Source: JADKAV01 sp963704075 (GTDB lineage: Bacteria; Actinomycetota; Actinomycetes; S36-B12; UBA10799). Taken from it: DNA of 64,000 bases. Positions 28,331-37,317 of the stretch are shown here, one piece after another. Under the pieces are notes generated by a model. That model saw nothing but the letters and a program-made list of their open reading frames with translations, was not told the origin of the DNA and ran no database searches. Positions within the stretch are counted from its first letter, which is position 1. Each line of letters starts with the position of its first letter. The position numbers were made by a program, and so were the translations under genes. The DNA is taken from the NCBI GenBank assembly GCA_963704075.1, contig CAVPGV010000010.1:83068-147067 (forward strand), written 5' to 3'.

Positions 28331-28824
28331 CGTTCCACTGTACGCAGCAACCGGCCGAGAGGTCGAACTCCTTCATCGGGCATCGCGTCGCGCACCGCGG
28401 CGACCGCTCGGCCGTCCGGGAGCACGAACTGCGGGTCGGCCTGCGCCCAGGGGATCATGACGAAGGCGCGCTCGGTCGCCCGCGGATGCGGCAACGTCAG
28501 GTCAGGGTCGTCACTGACGCGATCGCCGAAAGCCAGGACGTCGACGTCCAGGGTCCGCGGACCCCAGCGGACCTCGCGGGTGCGACCCTTGCCCCGTTCC
28601 GCGCGTTGTGCTGTGGACAGTACCTCCGCGGCGGAAGCGTTCGTCTCGACGATGACCACCGCGTTGTAGTACTCCGGTTGCTCCGGACCTCCCACGGGAT
28701 CGGTCTCGTAGACGTCGGACAGTCCCACGATCTCGCCCAGGCCGGACAGCACGTCCACCGCGTGCTGGAGCGCCGCGACCCGGTCCCCGAGGTTCGCGCC
28801 CAGCGAGAGGGCCACCCGGGTCAT
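28327..28824 (-). CDS. folK: 2-amino-4-hydroxy-6-hydroxymethyldihydropteridine pyrophosphokinase
   Basis: A 165-aa HPPK that activates the pterin for folate synthesis. Motifs: LSLGANLGDRVAALQHAVD, the aromatic YYNAVVIVET stretch, and the signature RWGPRTLDVDVLAFGD, with PHPRATERAFVMIPWAQ. It lies 52 bp after folB and overlaps DUF3180. Confidence 0.93.
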   Translation of the reverse strand: MTRVALSLGANLGDRVAALQHAVDVLSGLGEIVGLSDVYETDPVGGPEQPEYYNAVVIVETNASAAEVLSTAQRAERGKGRTREVRWGPRTLDVDVLAFGDRVSDDPDLTLPHPRATERAFVMIPWAQADPQFVLPDGRAVAAVRDAMPDEGVRPLGRLLRTVER

Positions 28825-28876
28825 GGGCGCGAACTCAACGAAGCGGCACGCAGGTGGCGACCGAAAGGCAAGTGGC

Positions 28877-29230
28877 TCATCGCGTAATCCGAAGGGTCAC
28901 GTCCTCGAAGATCTCCGTGACCGGCGCGAACGGCTTGTGTACGGTCACGGTCACCTGTTCGACCCCGGCGAACTGCTTGATCCGCTCGGCGATCCTCGCC
29001 GCGAGCGTCTCGATCAGTTGGAACGCGGGTCCCGTGATGATCCGGACCACCTCGGTACTCACGGCCCCGTAGTCCACCGTGGCCACGAGGTCGTCATCGG
29101 CTGCTGCGGCTCGCGTGTCCACTGCCATCTCGACGTCCACGACGAACGGCTGCCCGATCTCCTGCTCGAAAGCCAGAACTCCGTGTTTGCCCCGGGCCCG
29201 GATCCCCAGAATGCTGATGGTGTCGCTCAT
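28877..29230 (-). CDS. folB: Dihydroneopterin aldolase
   Basis: A 117-aa aldolase of the folate pathway. Family features: ILGIRARGKHGVLAFEQEIG with the catalytic-region glutamate, DLVATVDYGAVSTEV, and VTVHKPFAPV with the active-site lysine. The ATG at 29230 overlaps the folP stop (ATGA); an upstream extension is not conserved. Confidence 0.93.
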   Translation of the reverse strand: MSDTISILGIRARGKHGVLAFEQEIGQPFVVDVEMAVDTRAAAADDDLVATVDYGAVSTEVVRIITGPAFQLIETLAARIAERIKQFAGVEQVTVTVHKPFAPVTEIFEDVTLRITR

Positions 29231-30033
29231 GTGGCCTCCTGCCATGCGGCTGCGACCCTCACCGCGTCGCAACTCCCCAGAACATCATGGACCCGCACAC
29301 CCCAGACCCCGCGCGTGGCGGCCAGCGCACTGACCGCCGCCGTCGCGACATCGCGCTGCTCCTCCGGTCGTGCAGCTGAATCCGTCGCGAGCAGGGCACC
29401 GAGGAACCGCTTGCGAGAGGCGCCGATCAGCACCCGCGGACCGATACCCACCAGGCGCGGCAGACCGGCGAGCAACTCCCAGTTGTGGTGGGCCTGCTTG
29501 GCGAAGCCCAGACCCGGATCGAGGATCACCCGGTCCGCGGCGATGCCGGCCTCGACGCACGCGAGGAGCCGTTGTTCCAAGGCCGCGGAAACCTCCGTGG
29601 CAACGTCGGTGTAATGGGTGAAGGAGTCCATCTGGGTTGATTGCGCTCGCCAGTGCATGGCCACGTAGTCGACCTCGAGTTCAGCGACAGCGGCCATCAT
29701 CGTAGGGTCCGCGAGGCCTCCGCTCACATCGTTGACCATCCGTGCACCTGCGGCGACGCACGCACGCGCGACCGGGGCCCGCATGGTGTCGATGCTCACC
29801 TCCACACCCTCGGACGCCAACGCCGCGACGACCGGCACGACCCTCTCGAGCTCCGTCTCCAGCGAAACCCGCTCGGCGCCGGGACGGGTGGATTCGCCAC
29901 CCACGTCCACCCAGCGCGCTCCGTCGGCGACCATGCCGATCCCGGCTTCGACAGCCGCGGCCGGGCTCCCGTAGCGACCGCCGTCGCTGAAGGAATCGGG
30001 GGTGACGTTGAGCACCCCCATCACGATGGTCAC
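29227..30033 (-). CDS. folP: Dihydropteroate synthase
   Basis: A 268-aa TIM-barrel enzyme, the sulfonamide target. Motifs: VLNVTPDSFSDGGRYG (pterin-diphosphate loop), WVDVGGESTRPGAERVS, DPGLGFAKQAHHNWELL, and IGASRKRFLG, and a final VRVHDVLGSCDAVRV. The GTG at 30033 overlaps the folE stop (GTGA), giving VTIVMGVLNVTPD as start. Confidence 0.93.
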   Translation of the reverse strand: MTIVMGVLNVTPDSFSDGGRYGSPAAAVEAGIGMVADGARWVDVGGESTRPGAERVSLETELERVVPVVAALASEGVEVSIDTMRAPVARACVAAGARMVNDVSGGLADPTMMAAVAELEVDYVAMHWRAQSTQMDSFTHYTDVATEVSAALEQRLLACVEAGIAADRVILDPGLGFAKQAHHNWELLAGLPRLVGIGPRVLIGASRKRFLGALLATDSAARPEEQRDVATAAVSALAATRGVWGVRVHDVLGSCDAVRVAAAWQEAT

Positions 30034-30632
30034 CGACCGAGGATAAGTGACATCGCTTCCGCCCGGGTGGCCGAATCGCGCAACTGCCCGCGCACGGCAC
30101 TGGTGGTGGTGGTCGATCCCGGCTTGCGGATTCCGCGCATGGCCATGCACAAGTGTTCACACTCGATGACCACGATCACCCCCCGGGGCTTCAGGATGCC
30201 CTGCAGCGCATCGGCGATCTGGGTGGTCAGGCGCTCCTGGACCTGCGGTCGTTTGGCATACACGTCGACCAATCGCGCCAGTTTGCTCAAGCCGGTGATT
30301 CGGCCGTCGTCGGCGGGGATGTAGCCGACATGCGCTTTGCCGAAGAACGGGACAAGGTGGTGTTCGCAGTGGCTCCACAGTTCGATGTCCCGCACGAGCA
30401 CGAGTTCGTCGTGGGCCAAGTCGAAGGTGGTGGTGAGAACCTCCTCGGGCCCTTGGCGCATCCCGGCGAACACTTCGGCGTACATCCGCGCGACCCGGGC
30501 CGGCGTGTCCTTGAGTCCGTCGCGGCCGGGGTCCTCACCCACGGCGTAGAGCAACTCACGGATCGCCGCTTCCGCGCGCTCGGAGTCGAACTGCGGAATC
30601 TCGCGGTCGGGCAGACTGATCGAATCGGTCAT
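30030..30632 (-). CDS. folE: GTP cyclohydrolase I
   Basis: A 200-aa enzyme opening the guanine ring of GTP for dihydroneopterin triphosphate. Zinc ligands and catalytic residues are in SHCEHHLVPFFGKAHVGYIP and CEHLCMAMRGIRKPGS. The LSKLARLVDVYAKRPQVQERL stretch is also typical. The ATG at 30632 aligns with the family; the frame upstream to 30725 is not conserved. It is the first gene of the folate operon. Confidence 0.95.
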   Translation of the reverse strand: MTDSISLPDREIPQFDSERAEAAIRELLYAVGEDPGRDGLKDTPARVARMYAEVFAGMRQGPEEVLTTTFDLAHDELVLVRDIELWSHCEHHLVPFFGKAHVGYIPADDGRITGLSKLARLVDVYAKRPQVQERLTTQIADALQGILKPRGVIVVIECEHLCMAMRGIRKPGSTTTTSAVRGQLRDSATRAEAMSLILGR

Positions 30633-30790
30633 TCGTCCAGTTTGGGGCAATTCCGCGGGTTCCGCCCGATGGGGTGCTTCAGGCCTGCGCGCCACCTCAA
30701 TGGCAGTCGCACCAGAGTCCACCATCGTCAGCAGTCCGAGACCGCCGGCGACCCTGTGACGGGCGACGGTGACCCTCGGGATTCCTCGAC

Positions 30791-32752
30791 TCAGACGGGC
30801 GGGTCAGGAATCGGCAGGCCCGCACCGGATCCGGATCCGGATCCGTTGCCGTTCGAGCCGGCCGGGTAATCCACCGGACCACGCTCGTGCGGACGACGGC
30901 GAGCCGAACCGGTCCAGGCCGGCCGAGCCTGCCGCAGCCGGAGTTCGGCGAAAATGCCGGCCACCTGCTCCTTGTCCAGAGTCTCCTTCTCCAGCAGTTC
31001 CACGACCAGCCTGTCCAGGATGTCGCGGTTGTCGAACAGGATCTCGTAGGCCTCTTGATGCGCCTGTTCGATCAAGGAGCGAACCTCCTCGTCGATGGCC
31101 GCCGCGATCTCCTCGGAGTAGTCGCGCACGTGGCCCATGTCACGGCCCAGGAACACCTCGTTGTTCTCCTGGCCGTAGCGGATGGCTCCGAGCCGCTCGG
31201 TCATGCCGTACTGGGTGACCATCGCACGTGCCACGGCGGTCGCCTTCTCGATGTCGTTGGAGGCACCGGTGGTCGGGTCGTGGAAGACCATCTCCTCAGC
31301 CGCGCGACCGCCCAGCATGTACGACAACTGGTCGAGCATCTCGTTGCGGGTGGTCGAGTACTTCTCCTCGTCCGGAAGGACCATCGTGTAGCCCAAGGCC
31401 CTCCCGCGGGGCAGGATCGTGATCTTGTGCACCGGGTCGCTGTTGGGCAATGCGGCGGCGACCAGCGCATGCCCGCCCTCGTGGTAGGCCGTGATCCGCT
31501 TCTCCGCCTCGTTCATCAGCCGGGAACGCTTCTGCGGCCCGGCAACAACGCGGTCGATCGCCTCGTCCACGGCCTCCGGGGTGATCAGGGTCTGGTTCTC
31601 GCGCGCGGTGAGCAGAGCGGCCTCGTTCAGCACGTTGGCCAGGTCCGCTCCCGTGAAACCGGGCGTCCTTCGGGCGATGTTCATCAGGTCGATACCGGGC
31701 GCTATCGGTTTGCCTTTGATGTGGACCTTGAGGATTTCCTCGCGGCCCTTGAGGTCCGGGCGCTCGACGGCGATCTGGCGGTCGAACCGGCCGGGGCGCA
31801 GAAGAGCCGGGTCGAGGATGTCCGGGCGGTTGGTGGCTGCGATCAGGATGACACCACCTGAGACGTCGAAGCCGTCCATCTCGACCAGCAGCTGGTTCAG
31901 GGTCTGTTCGCGCTCATCGTGCCCACCGCCGAGTCCCGCCCCGCGGTGACGGCCGACCGCATCGATCTCGTCGACGAACACGATGGCCGGCGCGTTGGTC
32001 TTGGCCTGCTCGAAGAGGTCGCGCACCCGGGAAGCTCCCACCCCGACGAACATCTCGACGAAGTCGGATCCGGAGATCGAGTAGAACGGCACGCCGGCCT
32101 CCCCGGCCACGGCCCGGGCGAGCAGCGTCTTGCCGGTTCCAGGTGGCCCGTAGAGCAGGACACCTTTGGGGATCTTCGCCCCCACAGCCTGGAACTTGGC
32201 CGGTTGTGCCAGGAATTCCTTGATCTCCTCGAGTTCCTCTTTGGCCTCGTCGGCACCGGCCACATCGGCGAACGTGGTCTGTGGCATGTCCTTGGAGATG
32301 ATCTTGGCCTTCGACTTGCCGAAGTTCATGATCCGGGATCCGCCGCCCTGCATCTGCGACATGAAGAAGAACAGCAGACCGACGATGAGGATGACCGGAA
32401 GCAGGGAGACCAGCAATGTCACCAGGATGTTGTCACGGGGCACGTCCACCGTGTAGCCATCGGGCAGTTGCCCGGCGTCCTTCTTGGCCTGCAACTGGTT
32501 CTGCAGTTCGAGACCCTGCCCGGTGATGTACTCCGACCGGACCTCGGTGCCGTCCTGCAAGGTGAGCTCGATGCGCTGCTCACGATCGACCAGGGTTGCC
32601 TGCTTCACCTGGTTCTGCTCTATGTAGTCGACCGCCTGCCAGGTGTCGACGTCCTTGGTTCCGCCCACGCCGGACACCAGGCTGCTGCCGAGCAGCACCA
32701 ACAGCACTGCCAGCAGAATCCACAACAACGGCCCACGCGCCAAGCGCTTCAT
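30791..32752 (-). CDS. ftsH: ATP-dependent zinc metalloprotease FtsH
   Basis: A 653-aa membrane AAA+ protease. Two transmembrane helices (about residues 8-25 and 110-131) flank an extracytoplasmic domain. Walker A GPPGTGKT is at 202-209, Walker B IVFVDEIDAVG follows, and the zinc site is HEGGH in AYHEGGHALVAA. The tail is rich in Gly/Ser and ends PIPDPPV, as in other actinobacteria. Of the two close ATGs, 32752 is preferred because AAGGAG sits 6 nt before it; the other is at 32758. Confidence 0.95.
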   Translation of the reverse strand: MKRLARGPLLWILLAVLLVLLGSSLVSGVGGTKDVDTWQAVDYIEQNQVKQATLVDREQRIELTLQDGTEVRSEYITGQGLELQNQLQAKKDAGQLPDGYTVDVPRDNILVTLLVSLLPVILIVGLLFFFMSQMQGGGSRIMNFGKSKAKIISKDMPQTTFADVAGADEAKEELEEIKEFLAQPAKFQAVGAKIPKGVLLYGPPGTGKTLLARAVAGEAGVPFYSISGSDFVEMFVGVGASRVRDLFEQAKTNAPAIVFVDEIDAVGRHRGAGLGGGHDEREQTLNQLLVEMDGFDVSGGVILIAATNRPDILDPALLRPGRFDRQIAVERPDLKGREEILKVHIKGKPIAPGIDLMNIARRTPGFTGADLANVLNEAALLTARENQTLITPEAVDEAIDRVVAGPQKRSRLMNEAEKRITAYHEGGHALVAAALPNSDPVHKITILPRGRALGYTMVLPDEEKYSTTRNEMLDQLSYMLGGRAAEEMVFHDPTTGASNDIEKATAVARAMVTQYGMTERLGAIRYGQENNEVFLGRDMGHVRDYSEEIAAAIDEEVRSLIEQAHQEAYEILFDNRDILDRLVVELLEKETLDKEQVAGIFAELRLRQARPAWTGSARRRPHERGPVDYPAGSNGNGSGSGSGAGLPIPDPPV

Positions 32753-33219
32753 GTTCATCTCCTTGAGGATAGAACGGTTGAACCCGGTGCGTTCATTCCC
32801 ATGGGGCTAAGGGGGTGCCTGAGGTTGCGCCGGTCCCCCAGCCCGGTCGTTGCTTCGGCCTGCTGATTCCGGGTCCAGCCGGGGTCCCCGACGAGCGTCA
32901 TACCAGGGGCGGCGGCTCGCGGAATCGGGGAGCCCAACAGACGCGCGTTCGACTCGCCCGGCGGCTCGCAAGCCGGCAGGCGTTGGAGTTGGGTACAGAC
33001 GTTGGACAACCGCACAGGCGTTGGAGATACGCGGCCCGTGGATCTCTCACCGATGTACCGGACTCCAACGGATGTGCACAACTCCAACGTCTGTGCGCGA
33101 GGACACCGGGGTTGTTCCACCCGCCCGACCGGACGATCACGGCCCAACGGTCCACGGTCCTTCCGGGAGCCCACAGGACGTCCCTTCGACTCCCGGATTC
33201 TGCCGCGCCCGGTGGCTCG
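32753..33219. other. Non-coding gap upstream of ftsH
   Basis: About 470 bp between the hpt stop and the ftsH start. The ftsH-proximal part has a -10-like TATCCT on the minus strand (32766-32771). The middle is featureless GC-rich sequence, and 32975-33097 carries palindromic array D. No coding frame with family similarity was seen. Confidence 0.6.
32975..33097. repeat. 19-bp palindromic array, locus D
   Basis: Units 32982-33000 (GTTGGAGTTGGGTACAGAC) and 33001-33019 (GTTGGACAACCGCACAGGC), a 31-bp centre 33020-33050 starting GTTGGAGATACGCGGCCC, then inverted units 33051-33069 and 33070-33088 and a partial unit. It lies about 120 bp 3' of hpt and about 220 bp upstream of ftsH. Confidence 0.85.
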
Positions 33220-33780
33220 TTACGCGCGACCCTCGTACACCGACGGCGAGAGTTTTGCGACGCAGTCGAGGTTCCGGTACTTCTCGGCATAATCGAGGCC
33301 GTATCCGACCACGAAGTCGTTGGGGATGTCGAAGCCGAGGTATCTCACGTCCACTTCGGTGCGCATAGCGTCCGGCTTGCGCAGCAGTGTCAGCACCTCG
33401 ACGCTCGCGGCACCCCGCGAACGGAGGTTGCGCAATAGCCAGGAGAGGGTCAGACCGGAATCGAGGATGTCCTCGACGATGAGCACGTGCCGCCCGCTCA
33501 GATCGGCATCGAGGTCCTTGAGGATGCGCACGACGCCGGAACTCTTGGTGCTCGATCCGTATGAGCTGACCGCCATCCAGTCCATCTCCACCGGGATCGT
33601 CAGCGCCCGGATGAAGTCGGCCACCACCATCACGGCACCCTTGAGCACGCCGACGATGAGCAGATCCTTGTCGCGGTAGTCCGCGTCCACCTGGGCGGCC
33701 AGCTGGCCGAGTCGGGCCTGTAGTTCCTCAGCGCTGATCAGTACCGCTTCCAGGTCTCCATTGACATCCTCAACGTGCAC
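33220..33780 (-). CDS. hpt: Hypoxanthine phosphoribosyltransferase
   Basis: A 186-aa purine salvage enzyme. The PRPP-binding motif VLIVEDILDSGLTL covers residues about 99-112; other features are VGVLKGAVMVVADFIRAL and FDIPNDFVVGYGLDYAEKYRN near the C-terminus. The GTG at 33780 lies inside the 3' end of tilS (11-bp overlap), so it is translated with TilS, the common actinobacterial order. Confidence 0.93.
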   Translation of the reverse strand: MHVEDVNGDLEAVLISAEELQARLGQLAAQVDADYRDKDLLIVGVLKGAVMVVADFIRALTIPVEMDWMAVSSYGSSTKSSGVVRILKDLDADLSGRHVLIVEDILDSGLTLSWLLRNLRSRGAASVEVLTLLRKPDAMRTEVDVRYLGFDIPNDFVVGYGLDYAEKYRNLDCVAKLSPSVYEGRA

Positions 33781-34759
33781 TGCGCCTCCCGGATGCTCGA
33801 TGCAGCACAAGACTGCCAGACTCCCGCCGCGCGCGGACGCCGCCCGGCAAATCAATGGGTCCTTGGCCGTGCCACGCGGTCACCAGCGCGTAGACCGACA
33901 GCAGGTGTTCGCGCGTGATCGCGGCACCCGGACACCCGGCTTCCAAGGCCATCCGCCGAATCACCCGCACACCCACTGCCGCCGGAATCCGTTCCAGAGA
34001 CTGGATCGGCGCGGCGACCTGCGCGGGGCCCGATTCCGCTTCGATGCAATCCGCCCAGGCATCGAGGGCGGCATTGTCCTCGCCCAACGAGGCCGCCGAC
34101 CGGGCCAGGCCGAGCACGACATGATCCCCCAGGTCCTCGACCAAAGCCGGCAGGCTGTGGTGGCGGACCCGCGATCGGGCGTAGCGAGCGTCGGTGTTGT
34201 GAGAATCCTCATGAGCGGAGAGCCCCGCCTGCGTGCAGGCCGCGCGGACCGTCTCGCGTCGCAGTCCCAGCAGCGGCCGCCGGAGATCACCGTCGACCGG
34301 CGACATCCCGGCGAGGCTGCGAGCGCCGGATCCACGGGCCAATCGCAGCAACACCGTCTCGGCCTGGTCATCGAGAGTGTGTCCGAGCAGCAAGGACGTC
34401 GCGTCGAGTTCGCGGGCGACTTGGCGCATTGCGCGATACCGCCCATCGCGGGCTGCCGCCTCCGGACCGCCTCGCGAGCCCACCTCGGCGCGTCGCGTCA
34501 CCACGGGGTGCAGACCCAGATCGCGACATTGCGCGGCTGCGGTGGAAGCGACGTCGGCGGAACCGACCTGCAAACCATGGTCGACCACGACTGCACCCAC
34601 GTGACGGCCGCTGATCGCAGCACCTGCCGCCAGCGCCAGCGAGTCAGCGCCCCCGGAACACGCGACGAGGACCAGCTGGCTGGGGTCGGAATCGGCGAGA
34701 TTGGCGATCACCGCGCGGCGGACCGCCAACAACGCGGGCCCCGCTGCGCGTTCATTCAC
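33770..34759 (-). CDS. tilS: tRNA(Ile)-lysidine synthase
   Basis: A 329-aa PP-loop ATPase that modifies the AUA-reading tRNA-Ile anticodon. The PP-loop is VACSGGADSLALA (SGGADS at residues 35-40), and GHTLDDQAETVLLRLARGSG follows. The C-terminal part contains RSRVRHHSLPAL, as in other TilS. GTG at 34759 is preferred to upstream codons, which overlap the neighbour and are not conserved. Confidence 0.92.
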   Translation of the reverse strand: MNERAAGPALLAVRRAVIANLADSDPSQLVLVACSGGADSLALAAGAAISGRHVGAVVVDHGLQVGSADVASTAAAQCRDLGLHPVVTRRAEVGSRGGPEAAARDGRYRAMRQVARELDATSLLLGHTLDDQAETVLLRLARGSGARSLAGMSPVDGDLRRPLLGLRRETVRAACTQAGLSAHEDSHNTDARYARSRVRHHSLPALVEDLGDHVVLGLARSAASLGEDNAALDAWADCIEAESGPAQVAAPIQSLERIPAAVGVRVIRRMALEAGCPGAAITREHLLSVYALVTAWHGQGPIDLPGGVRARRESGSLVLHRASGRRSAR

Positions 34760-34809
34760 CGCCGATCCCCTGACGATGACATGCACTGGGTACCACGGTG
34801 CTTCCGGCG

Positions 34810-35826
34810 TCAGACCCGGGCCAGCCACTGCGCGGGATCCTCGATCTCCGCGCGGGTGGGCAGATGGTCCGCGGACTCCCAGACGGCGTTGAGCCGGGGC
34901 ATGCCGCCGTCGGCCATCACCGCTCGCACAAAAGAAGCGCCCTGGGCATACTGACGTGCTTTGAGGTCCATGCCCAGGACTCTGCGCAAGAAACCCTCCC
35001 AGCCGCTGGTGCCCGCGGCCCGCCGGTACTGGAACGCTGCCCGGATCACTTTCACCGTGGGGATCGCCTGCGGCCCGACCTCGTCCATCACCACATCGGC
35101 GTGTCCCTCAAGCAGGCTCATCACCGCCGTCAACCGGTCGAACACCTGCTTCTGTTCCGGCGATTGCAGGGCCCCGATCACCCCGTCGGGTTCGTCGCCG
35201 GACCGGACCGCCCTGACCGCGCCTGCCAGCCGACCGAACAACTCACCGGTGCTCATGTCGGACAGGCCCATGTACTCGTGGATGTTCTCCAACAGGTATC
35301 CGGTCAGCCACGGCGCGGCCGCGAACTGGATCCGATGGGTCTGCTCATGCACACATACCCACAAACGGAAGTCGCGCGGCTTCACCTGCAGTTGCCGTTC
35401 GATCTCCACGATGTTCGGTGCGACGAGTAGCAACCGCGGGTCGTCCTCGGTGAAGATCTCGAACTGCCCGAGCACCCGGGAGCCGACGAAACCGAGCACC
35501 AGACCCAGTTGCGCCCCAGTGGCTCGGGAACCGATTTCGCGAGTGAACGCCGAGGCGGTCTCCAGCCGTTCGGTCAGAGGAGCACTGATGCGCTGGAAAC
35601 TGTCGAGGTTGGACCGGATCCATTCCGCCCGATCGACCACCTTGACCTCGCTGGGCAGGTGCTGGTGCAAACCCGTGGTCTCCTGCACCAATGGGGTCGC
35701 CTCGCCGGCGAGGTAGTACAACTCCGCGACTACCTGGTTCGCCTCATCGGGGCTCAGCCGCGGTCCGCCCCCCACCACCCGGGCACCCAGGGTGGCGGCC
35801 AGGTTCCAGTCCACGGCATCGGGCAT
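34810..35826 (-). CDS. Zinc-dependent metalloprotease-like protein (DUF2342)
   Basis: A 338-aa protein of the actinobacterial DUF2342 family (sometimes labelled F420-biosynthesis associated). The zinc-binding HExxH appears as HEQTH in VCVHEQTHRIQFAAAPWL, and a second acidic motif is LLEGHADVVMDEVG. It lies upstream of tilS-hpt, the usual place. A TACTGT -10 sits 6 nt before the ATG. The proteolytic activity is predicted, not shown. Confidence 0.85.
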   Translation of the reverse strand: MPDAVDWNLAATLGARVVGGGPRLSPDEANQVVAELYYLAGEATPLVQETTGLHQHLPSEVKVVDRAEWIRSNLDSFQRISAPLTERLETASAFTREIGSRATGAQLGLVLGFVGSRVLGQFEIFTEDDPRLLLVAPNIVEIERQLQVKPRDFRLWVCVHEQTHRIQFAAAPWLTGYLLENIHEYMGLSDMSTGELFGRLAGAVRAVRSGDEPDGVIGALQSPEQKQVFDRLTAVMSLLEGHADVVMDEVGPQAIPTVKVIRAAFQYRRAAGTSGWEGFLRRVLGMDLKARQYAQGASFVRAVMADGGMPRLNAVWESADHLPTRAEIEDPAQWLARV

Positions 35827-35832
35827 GTCTCG

Positions 35833-35838
35833 ACAGTA
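35833..35838 (-). promoter_or_regulatory. -10 element of the DUF2342-tilS-hpt unit
   Basis: TACTGT on the minus strand ends 6 nt before the ATG at 35826; no ribosome site lies between, which indicates a leaderless mRNA. Confidence 0.5.
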
Positions 35839-35957
35839 TCCCGAGATCCCATGGGGCGGTTCGTGGCACAGGGCTGCGCGACGAGCGGTGAGGTGTTCGG
35901 TCACGACGGACGACCGGTGATCGCGGCGGGCGCTTGGAGCAAGGGTGCGCTTGGACG

Positions 35958-35963
35958 TAGGCT
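35958..35963 (+). promoter_or_regulatory. Promoter of the LysE-family gene
   Basis: TAGGCT ends 6 nt before the GTG at 35970, and TTGGAG lies 18 bp upstream of it as a possible -35. The arrangement predicts a leaderless GTG start. Confidence 0.5.
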
Positions 35964-35969
35964 CTGCGC

Positions 35970-36587
35970 GTGGACATCGACCGTTTTGTGGCATTCGTGC
36001 TGGCATCCGCCGTCGTCCTGGTCATTCCCGGACCAACGATCCTGTTGGTGGTCACGCGATCCCTCAACCACGGGGCGTCGGTGCGTCGAGCGACGGTGGC
36101 GGGCGTCGTGCTCGGGGATCTGGTCGCCATGACCGCGGCGATGCTCGGCGCGGGAGCCCTGCTTCTGGCATCCGCGGAGCTCTTCACGGTGCTGCGCATC
36201 GCCGGCGGCGCCTATCTCCTTTGGCTGGGAGTTCGCACCTGGCGATCCGCGGGCAGCCAGTGGGTGCTCGAGGACTCCCCAGCGGGTTCGCCCAGACGGG
36301 TCTTCTCCGAATCGTTCGCGGTCACAGCCACGAATCCCAAGAGCATCGCCTTCTTCGTCGCCTTCGTCCCGCAGTTCATCGATCCAGCGCGGCCGTGGCT
36401 TCCGCAGATCGCTGCCATGATCCTGGTCTTCGTCACGCTGGGCGGGCTCAACGCAGCGGGCTACGCCTGGCTGTCCGGTCGCGCGCGCACCGCGATCGCG
36501 CAGCCGCGGACCCGTCGGCGGGTAGCACACGGTTCCGGCGGAATACTCGTGGCCGGTGGGGTCGCCGTCATGGCCACGGCCCACTAG
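35970..36587 (+). CDS. LysE/RhtB-family exporter
   Basis: A 205-aa membrane protein with six hydrophobic segments. Family features are VLVIPGPTILLVVTRSLNHG near the N-terminus and FAVTATNPKSIAFFVAFVPQFID in the middle. Members export amino acids and related compounds; the substrate is not predictable. A methyltransferase gene follows 13 bp later on the same strand. Confidence 0.88.
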   Translation: MDIDRFVAFVLASAVVLVIPGPTILLVVTRSLNHGASVRRATVAGVVLGDLVAMTAAMLGAGALLLASAELFTVLRIAGGAYLLWLGVRTWRSAGSQWVLEDSPAGSPRRVFSESFAVTATNPKSIAFFVAFVPQFIDPARPWLPQIAAMILVFVTLGGLNAAGYAWLSGRARTAIAQPRTRRRVAHGSGGILVAGGVAVMATAH

Positions 36588-36600
36588 GCGGGCAGCAGCG

Positions 36601-37317
36601 ATGACGTACTATCGCCGCCGCTTGGCCGAGGTGCATGCGGCCGACTACGCCCATTACGCGCGCGCGGCGGCAGAACTGCTGCTGGCGGAACTCGAGGGAC
36701 CCGGGATGGTGATCGATCTCGGATGTGGTGCCGGCGACCTGTGCGAGCCGGTGCGCGCAGCCGGCTTCGAGTACCTCGGGCTGGATCTGAGCCCCGACAT
36801 GGTCGCACTCGCGCGACGTCGGTTCCCCGGCGTCTCGTTCAGCGAGGGATCCGCGTTCGACCTGCCGTCGCTGCGCGACGCAGCAGGGATCGTGGCTATT
36901 GGCGAGGTCGTCAACTACGCCTTGGATCCGCGTGCCGGGGCCAGCGGCCTGGTTCAGTGGCTTCGCGAGTGCCGGGAGCGACTGCGACCCGGTGGCATCC
37001 TGCTGCTGGACGTCGCCGGACCGCTTCGCGGCGATCCCGAACCCACCACAGCGATCACGGTTGCGCAGGACTACCGGATAGAGGTGACGGTGGGCACCGA
37101 CCCCGGTCGGCGCTTGCTGCGGCGCACGATCACCGTCGACGACGGACTCAGCCGAGACACCGAGGTGCACGAGTTGCACCTGATCGACCCAGTGGAAGTG
37201 ATGGCCGCGCTCGCCGGAGCCGGGTTCCAGCCCACCGCCCTCGACGGATACGCCCCCGAGCTGCCGTTCGCGCGCGGGTGGTCGGGATTCCTCGCTCGGG
37301 TGATACTCGATACATGA
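36601..37317 (+). CDS. Class I SAM-dependent methyltransferase
   Basis: A 238-aa methyltransferase. Motif I is VIDLGCGAGDLCEPV (about residues 39-53), followed by LGLDLSPDMVALARRR and RLRPGGILLLDVAGP. It begins MTYYRRRLAEVHAADYAHYA. The stop overlaps the rhomboid gene start (ATGA), and the LysE gene precedes it, so the three form one operon. Substrate unknown. Confidence 0.82.
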   Translation: MTYYRRRLAEVHAADYAHYARAAAELLLAELEGPGMVIDLGCGAGDLCEPVRAAGFEYLGLDLSPDMVALARRRFPGVSFSEGSAFDLPSLRDAAGIVAIGEVVNYALDPRAGASGLVQWLRECRERLRPGGILLLDVAGPLRGDPEPTTAITVAQDYRIEVTVGTDPGRRLLRRTITVDDGLSRDTEVHELHLIDPVEVMAALAGAGFQPTALDGYAPELPFARGWSGFLARVILDT

